This document shows positions 59,511-64,000 of a DNA stretch of 64,000 nt, one piece after another (the stretch's first letter is position 1; each line of letters begins with the position of its first letter). The stretch lies in the NCBI RefSeq assembly GCF_014196525.1, contig NZ_JACIDX010000009.1, forward strand, positions 124,001 through 188,000, in the 5' to 3' direction. This DNA comes from Novosphingobium sediminicola. Its GTDB lineage: Bacteria; Pseudomonadota; Alphaproteobacteria; Sphingomonadales; Sphingomonadaceae. The notes under the pieces are model-generated. The model did not search any database and was not told the origin of the DNA. It saw nothing but the letters and a program-made list of their open reading frames with translations. Made by a program: the position numbers and the translations under genes.

Positions 59511-60736
59511 AAATCTCCGAAGGCAAGGCGGCCATCGACGCGGGCCAGCATGGCCAGCGCGCCGATCCGGGCAAGGCGGGCATCAATCGTCAGCGCGCGG
59601 GCATCGCCCAAGGCGCGGCGCAGGGTGAGCAGGTCGAGCAGCGCGGTCTTGCCCGATTCATAGCCGACCCGGGCAAGGCGGTAGGCCTCGGCGGCGGCCT
59701 CCTCGCTCTCGGCTGCGGCCTTGAGCCGGGCCGAGGACGCGGCGACCTGCGCCAGCGCCTTGCCCCGCATGGCCTCGCTGGCCAATCTGGCGGCGACCAG
59801 GCGTTGCTCTGCAGCCTCGGTGCGGGCCTGCGCGGCGGCGATGCCGCCCCGGTTCTGGTTGAAGATCGGGATCGTGGTGGTCACGCCCAGCACGAAGCCG
59901 GTTTCGCGGCTGCCGCCAAAACGGCGCAGACCGCCGGTCAGGCCGATGTCGGGGATCGCCTTGCTGCGCTCGACACGAACCTGCGCGGCCACGGCATCGC
60001 GTTCGGCCTGCGCGGTGGCCAATGCGGGGGAGACGCCCTCGCCCGGCCCCATCGGCGCGCGCATATCGCTGAGCAAGGAGGCCGGAACGCCGCTAAAGGC
60101 CTGCTCCACCCCGGCCAGCACTGAAAGATCGGCCAGCGCGCCGCTTAAGTTGGCATCGGCGGCGGCGCGGGCGGCGATGGCGCCCGACAGACTGGCCTGC
60201 GCCTGCGCGCTGCGCAGCCTCGCCTCCTTGCCCGCCGCGACCAGGGCATCGGCGGCCTTTAGGTCCTCCTGTGCCCGCACCACATCGTCCTGCGCCAGTT
60301 GCAGGCGCTGCTGCATCGCCTCAGCCTGCGCATAAGCGATGGCGAGCTGGGCGGCATAATCGACCTGCACCTGCGCCCCGCGCGCTTGCGCCGCGCGCAG
60401 TTCGGCATCACCGGCGGCGATGCGCGGCCCCCGCTGGGCCAGTTCCAGCGGCTGCGTGATGGCAAGGGTGGTTTGCGGGGTGCTGGGACTGTTGTTGACC
60501 GAATTGCCGCCGATATTTTCAAATTCCACGCCCACGGCGGGATTGGCCCATGCGCGGGCCTGTCGAGCATCGGAACGCGCCGCGCGCAGATTGGCCTCCT
60601 GTTCGAGCAGAACCGGCGCCCGCTCCACCGAGCGGCGCAGCAATTCGCGATAGGGCGGCGCGATCTCCGCGCGTGCCGTCATCGGGGCGGTCAACAGCGA
60701 CAGAAGTGCGCAGGCGGCAAGGCGTGATGGCGAAAT
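59507..60736 (-). CDS. cnrC: TolC-family outer membrane factor (CnrC/CzcC type), ATT start proposed
   Basis: 409 residues if started at ATT 60736-60734. That start gives a textbook signal peptide (MSPSRLAACALLSLLTAPMTARA, cut before EIAPPY) and has GGGGAG (60750-60745) with 8-nt spacing. The first canonical start codon in frame is TTG 60694, in the middle of the signal peptide; the frame is closed upstream by TAA at 60766-60764. The body has the two repeated helical-barrel halves of TolC proteins (LLRRSVERAPVLLEQEANLRAARSD..., TTIPIFNQNRGGIAAAQARTEAAEQRL). It forms the outer membrane channel of the pump. A sequencing error or a TTG start is the alternative. Confidence 0.88.
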   Translation of the reverse strand: MSPSRLAACALLSLLTAPMTARAEIAPPYRELLRRSVERAPVLLEQEANLRAARSDARQARAWANPAVGVEFENIGGNSVNNSPSTPQTTLAITQPLELAQRGPRIAAGDAELRAAQARGAQVQVDYAAQLAIAYAQAEAMQQRLQLAQDDVVRAQEDLKAADALVAAGKEARLRSAQAQASLSGAIAARAAADANLSGALADLSVLAGVEQAFSGVPASLLSDMRAPMGPGEGVSPALATAQAERDAVAAQVRVERSKAIPDIGLTGGLRRFGGSRETGFVLGVTTTIPIFNQNRGGIAAAQARTEAAEQRLVAARLASEAMRGKALAQVAASSARLKAAAESEEAAAEAYRLARVGYESGKTALLDLLTLRRALGDARALTIDARLARIGALAMLARVDGRLAFGDL

Positions 60737-60747
60737 GACGAAAACTC

Positions 60748-60780
60748 CCCACGAAAGCCGGATTTATCGGCTTTCGTGGG
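60748..60780 (-). promoter_or_regulatory. 13-bp hairpin between cnrH and cnrC overlapping the cnrC ribosome site
   Basis: CCCACGAAAGCCG (60748-60760) and CGGCTTTCGTGGG (60768-60780) pair perfectly around a 7-nt loop, beginning 2 nt after the cnrH stop (TAG, 60785-60783). In the transcript the 3' arm ends in GGG, which is also the first part of the cnrC Shine-Dalgarno GGGGAG, followed by TTTT. It may act as an attenuator/terminator, as a lid on cnrC translation, or both. Confidence 0.75.
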
Positions 60781-60782
60781 AT

Positions 60783-61379
60783 CTACGCGCCGCGCCGCGC
60801 CTTCCCCTCGGCCTCTTGCAATTTTTCCTGATCCAGCATCGCCGCCAGTCTGCTGCGCGCCCGCGCCACCCGCCCCTCGATGCTCTTGACGCTGATGCCC
60901 AGCGCCAGCGCCGCCTCAGGCTGGGTCATGCCGACAATCGCGGTCAGCACCAGCGCCTCGCCCAGATTGCCTTCGAGGCAGGCCAGTTTGGCGCGGATAT
61001 GGGCAAACTCGTTGATGGCGATGGCGCTTCGCTCCTGATCGGGCGCATCGTCGGCCATATCGGGGCGCTCATCCAATCTATGGGCGCCAAACAGGAACGC
61101 GCGTACCCGGCGGCGGCGGCGTACATCGCGCATCTTGTTGATGGCAATGCGAAACAGCCAGCCACGAAAGGGCCGCGCCGGATCATATTGCGCCAGATTG
61201 CGCCATGCCGCGATGAAGCTTTCCTGCACCACATCATCAACATCGGTTTCGGGCATGCCAAAGGCGCGCGCGGCCTGAGCCAGCGATCCGCCATGGCGCG
61301 TCATCAGGACAGTATAGGCGCGCCGATCCCCCTGCGCCGCCCGCAAGGCCAGCTCGGGGTCGGCCTGGGCGGCATTCAC
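60783..61379 (-). CDS. cnrH: ECF RNA polymerase sigma factor (CnrH/NccH-like)
   Basis: 198 residues with sigma region 2 (DVDDVVQESFIAAWRNLAQYDPARPFRGWLFRIAINKMRDVRRRRR, about 46-93) and region 4 (LVLTAIVGMTQPEAALALGISVKSIEGRVARARSRL, about 143-178), no region 3: an ECF sigma factor. It overlaps the CnrX-like gene by ATGA. In Cupriavidus, CnrH is held by the CnrYX membrane complex and released by nickel or cobalt to transcribe the cnr genes. The order here, Y-X-H-C-B-A, is the same, so the role is well supported by synteny. Confidence 0.92.
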   Translation of the reverse strand: MNAAQADPELALRAAQGDRRAYTVLMTRHGGSLAQAARAFGMPETDVDDVVQESFIAAWRNLAQYDPARPFRGWLFRIAINKMRDVRRRRRVRAFLFGAHRLDERPDMADDAPDQERSAIAINEFAHIRAKLACLEGNLGEALVLTAIVGMTQPEAALALGISVKSIEGRVARARSRLAAMLDQEKLQEAEGKARRGA

Positions 61380-61819
61380 CGGGGCCCGCGCCGCAGCGCT
61401 TCGATCAACACCGCATCATAGGCAGCGCGATGCTCGGGCTTTAATCCGGCGCGCATTTCAAACACATGGACCAGCGTGGCGCGTTGCAGATCGGCGGCGG
61501 CCTTTTCGACATCGCGCGTGGCCGCCTCGACCTGCGGAGACCAACTGGGCGTGCGGGCGATCGCATCGGCCAGACGCCCATTGGCCATTTGCAGATCGCC
61601 TTCGATGGCCTTGCGCCTTTCGGCAAAGGCGCGCTCCTTGGCGTCCAGCGTGACCTGTTCCTGCGCGTCGAGCGGGACGGCATGGTGCAGCCTTTGATGC
61701 AGATCGGAATCGCGATGCCCCGCCGCATCCCACGCCGTGGCCAGCCCCGTTGCCACGATCACCCCGATCAGCGCCCCGGCGATGGTGGACAGCATCAGGC
61801 GGCCGGAAGAGGACAGCAT
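61376..61819 (-). CDS. cnrX: periplasmic nickel/cobalt sensor (CnrX-like)
   Basis: 147 residues: one N-terminal anchor helix (LMLSTIAGALIGVIVATGLATA, about 8-29) and a four-helix periplasmic domain of the heavy-metal-resistance (CpxP-like) type. The metal ligands known for Cupriavidus CnrX (H42, H46, E63, H119, M123) appear here at H41, H45, E62, H118 and M122, each shifted by exactly one (DLHQRLH; KER; HVFEM). This is strong evidence of a true nickel/cobalt sensor. Starts 1 bp after cnrY and overlaps cnrH by 4 bp. Confidence 0.9.
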   Translation of the reverse strand: MLSSSGRLMLSTIAGALIGVIVATGLATAWDAAGHRDSDLHQRLHHAVPLDAQEQVTLDAKERAFAERRKAIEGDLQMANGRLADAIARTPSWSPQVEAATRDVEKAAADLQRATLVHVFEMRAGLKPEHRAAYDAVLIEALRRGPR

Positions 61820-61820
61820 C

Positions 61821-62108
61821 CTAGTGGCCGATCAGCAGGCTGTAGGGCGAGGATTGCGAAGGAGCGGCAATCCATGTCGGCTGGGCCTTGGCCTGCGCAA
61901 TATCATCGGCCCCGCCAATTGCCCAAAAGCCTGCAATGGCCGCGAAACAGGCACAGAACATTGCGCGGCACGCATCACGTCGGCCCGCCATCGCCATCGG
62001 GGTCAGTTCCTCGCCCAGCCTCTGTTCCAGCGCCGAGAAAGTCGCATCCAGCCCATCAGCGGGAATATTGCCTGCCGCGCGGGCCAGCCAATCATCAATC
62101 TGTGCCAC
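61821..62108 (-). CDS. cnrY: membrane anti-sigma factor (CnrY-like)
   Basis: 95 residues from GTG 62108, chosen because AAGGAGGAA lies 5 nt upstream; an ATG at 62141 would add 11 residues. Cupriavidus CnrY is also 95 residues. The cytoplasmic N-terminal part (IDDWLARAAGNIPADGLDATFSALEQRL) would grip the sigma factor. One membrane helix follows (ACRAMFCACFAAIAGFWAIGG, about residues 47-67), then a short periplasmic tail. Sequence is poorly conserved in this family, so the call relies on size, topology and position ahead of cnrX and cnrH. Confidence 0.8.
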   Translation of the reverse strand: MAQIDDWLARAAGNIPADGLDATFSALEQRLGEELTPMAMAGRRDACRAMFCACFAAIAGFWAIGGADDIAQAKAQPTWIAAPSQSSPYSLLIGH

Positions 62109-62313
62109 CCATTCCTCCTTCGCTCCAAAGATCATACGCATCTCGTCACAGCTTCCCCTCGGGATAGGCGAGGAGAAATGCGGATCAAGCCAAACTCACC
62201 GCGAAAAATTGATATCGCATATACCAAATGGTTCATGCGGACCTCCTCGGCGCGGCGCAATATCGGCGCAACGCATGGCTCGTGAAAGCCGTGCCGCAGG
62301 GAGATGGATCAAC

Positions 62314-63549
62314 ATGACTTTTGCATTTCGTCTGGCCGTGGGCGCGATGACCGGTTTGCTGATGGGGCCGACCGGCGTTTACGCCCAGCAACAGCTTCCC
62401 GCCCAATTGAAGGGCGAGCTCCGCTCGGATGTGCCGGTGGCCACGCAGGTGATGCGCTGGCGCATGAATGATGCGGATGTGAACTCTTTTGCCTTTCGCA
62501 ACATGGATCAGTTGTTCACCACGCGCCTTGTCGGCCATTCGGGGGCGCCCTCGCCCCTGCCCAAGGTCGAACGAGCGATGGACTTCACCTATTCCTTCGG
62601 AGGCAAGACATGGACCGCCGAGCAGGCGCTGGAGCGGACCTATACCAACGCCCTGCTGATCATGAAGGACGGGCGGATCGTCACCGAGATCTATCGCAAC
62701 GGGTCGAACGAACGCACGCGCTTCATGGGCTGGTCGATGACCAAGTCGATCACCTCGACCCTCGTAGGGGCGGCGCTGGCGGACGGTCTGATCGCCTCGC
62801 TCGATGATCCGATCACCCGCTATCTGCCCGAATTGAAGGACGGCGGCTATGATGGCGTAACCATCCGCCAGATCCTGCAAATGCGATCAGGCGTCGATTA
62901 TGAGGAACGCTACGATTTCGCCAATCCCGGCATCGCGGCCAGCAACCATATCAACGCGCTGGTCAAGAATGTCGCGCGTTTTGCCGATGTGGCCCGCACG
63001 ATCAAGCGCAAGTCCAAGCCGGGCGAGGTCTTTGCCTATAAGACGATCGACACCGCCGTGCTGGGCTGGATGATCGAAAGGGTCAGCGGCGGATCGGTGG
63101 CGGCCTATACCGCGCGCAAGCTGTGGGAACCGCTGGGCACCGAGGCGGACGGGTTCTACATCATGGATGGCGAACCGGGCATCGGGCGCGAGTTCAGCGG
63201 CGCCGGTTTCAACGCCACCCTGCGCGACTGGGCACGCTTTGGCCAGATGATGCTGGACCAGGGCGTGATCAACGGCAAGCGCGTGGTCAGCGCCGATTGG
63301 GTGAAGGCCGCGCAAGCCCCCGCCGGACCGGAAACCGGCCCCGAGGGCGGCTATGGCTATCAATGGTGGACCATGGCCAATTCGCCCGCCTATTCGGCCA
63401 TCGGGCTGCAAGGGCAGTATGTCTACATCGATCCGGCAAGCCGCACCATTGTGGTCAAGCTGAGCTATTTCCCGCCGCAGGACGGCGAAGTGAGCCAGGA
63501 AACCTTGGCATTTATGGCCGCAGCCTCGGCGTGGAAGCCCCAATCATAA
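62314..63549 (+). CDS. exported serine hydrolase, beta-lactamase class C/peptidase S12 family
   Basis: 411 residues from ATG 62314 (GGGAG upstream); longer in-frame sequence from 61888 overlaps cnrY and is not coding. Signal peptide ends near GVYAQQ. Family motifs: FMGWSMTKSITSTLVG with the S-x-x-K nucleophile (SMTK), ILQMRSGVDYEERYD, and FAYKTIDTAVLGWMIE, where the usual Tyr-x-Asn/Ser element reads Tyr-Lys-Thr. QGQYVYIDPASRTIVVKLSYF is the C-terminal element. More likely an esterase or amide hydrolase than a resistance lactamase. It lies 25 bp ahead of a TonB receptor, suggesting one operon. Confidence 0.88.
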   Translation: MTFAFRLAVGAMTGLLMGPTGVYAQQQLPAQLKGELRSDVPVATQVMRWRMNDADVNSFAFRNMDQLFTTRLVGHSGAPSPLPKVERAMDFTYSFGGKTWTAEQALERTYTNALLIMKDGRIVTEIYRNGSNERTRFMGWSMTKSITSTLVGAALADGLIASLDDPITRYLPELKDGGYDGVTIRQILQMRSGVDYEERYDFANPGIAASNHINALVKNVARFADVARTIKRKSKPGEVFAYKTIDTAVLGWMIERVSGGSVAAYTARKLWEPLGTEADGFYIMDGEPGIGREFSGAGFNATLRDWARFGQMMLDQGVINGKRVVSADWVKAAQAPAGPETGPEGGYGYQWWTMANSPAYSAIGLQGQYVYIDPASRTIVVKLSYFPPQDGEVSQETLAFMAAASAWKPQS

Positions 63550-63574
63550 GAATATAAAACAAAGGGAGGGAAAC

Positions 63575-64000
63575 ATGAAACTACACTCTATGCTGGGGGG
63601 CGCTCTCGCGCTCGCCCTTGCTTTTCAATCGGATGCGGGTCTGGCCCAAACGCAGCCAGCACCCGCCGCGCCAGAGGCCGCCAGTCAGGGCGTCGGCGAC
63701 ATCATCGTCACCGCCCAGCGGCGCAAGGAGAAGCTGCAGGATCTGGCGGTCGCGGCGACAGCCTTCGATTCCCGCTCACTGGCCGCCAAGGGCGTGACCA
63801 ATCTGGCCGATCTGCAAAATGCCAGCCCGGCCCTTTCGATCTCCGATGGCGGGATTACCCAGTCGATCAACATCCGCGGCATCGGTCTGGCCAGCAATTC
63901 GCCCAGCGTGACGGCCGGTGTCGCCACCTATGTCGATGGCCTGTTTCAGCCCCCCATCGTTCAGGCCAACAGCTTTTACGATCTGGCCGGCGTCGAGGTG
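63575..64000 (+). CDS. TonB-dependent outer membrane receptor, 5' part only
   Basis: The gene starts at ATG 63575 with AGGGAGG upstream and runs off the window. Visible: signal peptide MKLHSMLGGALALALAFQSD...GLAQ, a Pro/Ala linker, TonB-box/plug start DIIVTAQRRKEKLQDLAVAATAF, INIRGIGLASNSPSVTAGVATYVDGLF. The plug signature would follow just after the window end. It is coupled to the serine hydrolase upstream. Confidence 0.92.
   Translation, partial: MKLHSMLGGALALALAFQSDAGLAQTQPAPAAPEAASQGVGDIIVTAQRRKEKLQDLAVAATAFDSRSLAAKGVTNLADLQNASPALSISDGGITQSINIRGIGLASNSPSVTAGVATYVDGLFQPPIVQANSFYDLAGVEV

Noticed and set aside
61888..62313. N-terminal extension of the serine hydrolase
   Set aside because: It overlaps cnrY antisense, while a ribosome site and signal peptide begin at 62314.

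Overview
The window looks like chromosomal DNA of a Gram-negative, GC-rich alphaproteobacterium, most likely a sphingomonad (Novosphingobium or Sphingobium type). The reasons are six TonB-dependent receptors of the 'IVVTAQKR..ERLQDVP' type without SusD partners, a LigM/DesA-like O-demethylase, VanA-like Rieske oxygenases, DUF3237 proteins and a TamAB pair. No rRNA, tRNA, CRISPR array, insertion sequence or prophage was seen. The window reads as a catabolic and metal-resistance region.

Layout. (1) 66-5414, minus: a TonB receptor, an exported metallo-beta-lactamase-fold hydrolase, a secretory-lipase-type hydrolase and an exported DUF3237 protein. (2) 5586-19973: five exported sulfatases in two runs (three, then two), interrupted by two LacI regulators, an MFS exporter and a second TonB receptor that is a close paralogue of the first. 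(3) 20080-23530: a third TonB receptor and an AraC regulator. (4) 23617-28970: an aromatic demethylation cluster with a GFA-family protein, a LigM-like tetrahydrofolate O-demethylase, two VanA-like Rieske oxygenases and a TetR regulator with two tandem operators. (5) 29031-31346: a fourth TonB receptor. (6) 31842-41127: tannase/feruloyl-esterase, DUF3237, HSL esterase, LacI, GH68 fructosyl enzyme, TonB receptor and another esterase. Four copies of one 18-bp operator tie this block together. (7) 41248-48828: tamA, tamB, a small lipoprotein and a BrkB/YihY membrane protein. (8) 48850-52416: Lrp regulator and a tyrosine catabolic operon (hppD, VOC protein, fahA). (9) 52426-62108, minus: a complete cnr/ncc-type nickel-cobalt resistance operon in the order Y-X-H-C-B-A, followed by DUF4198, a small periplasmic protein, HupE/UreJ and a membrane-anchored protein. 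(10) 62314-64000: an exported serine hydrolase and the start of a sixth TonB receptor.

Working model (inference): the receptors import plant-derived or sulfated conjugates; sulfatases and esterases strip them; demethylases process the methoxylated aromatic units. Block 6 best fits use of phenolic esters of sucrose or fructan. In the metal operon, a 13-bp hairpin sits between cnrH and cnrC, and cnrC has no usable canonical start codon: its signal peptide and Shine-Dalgarno point to an ATT start.
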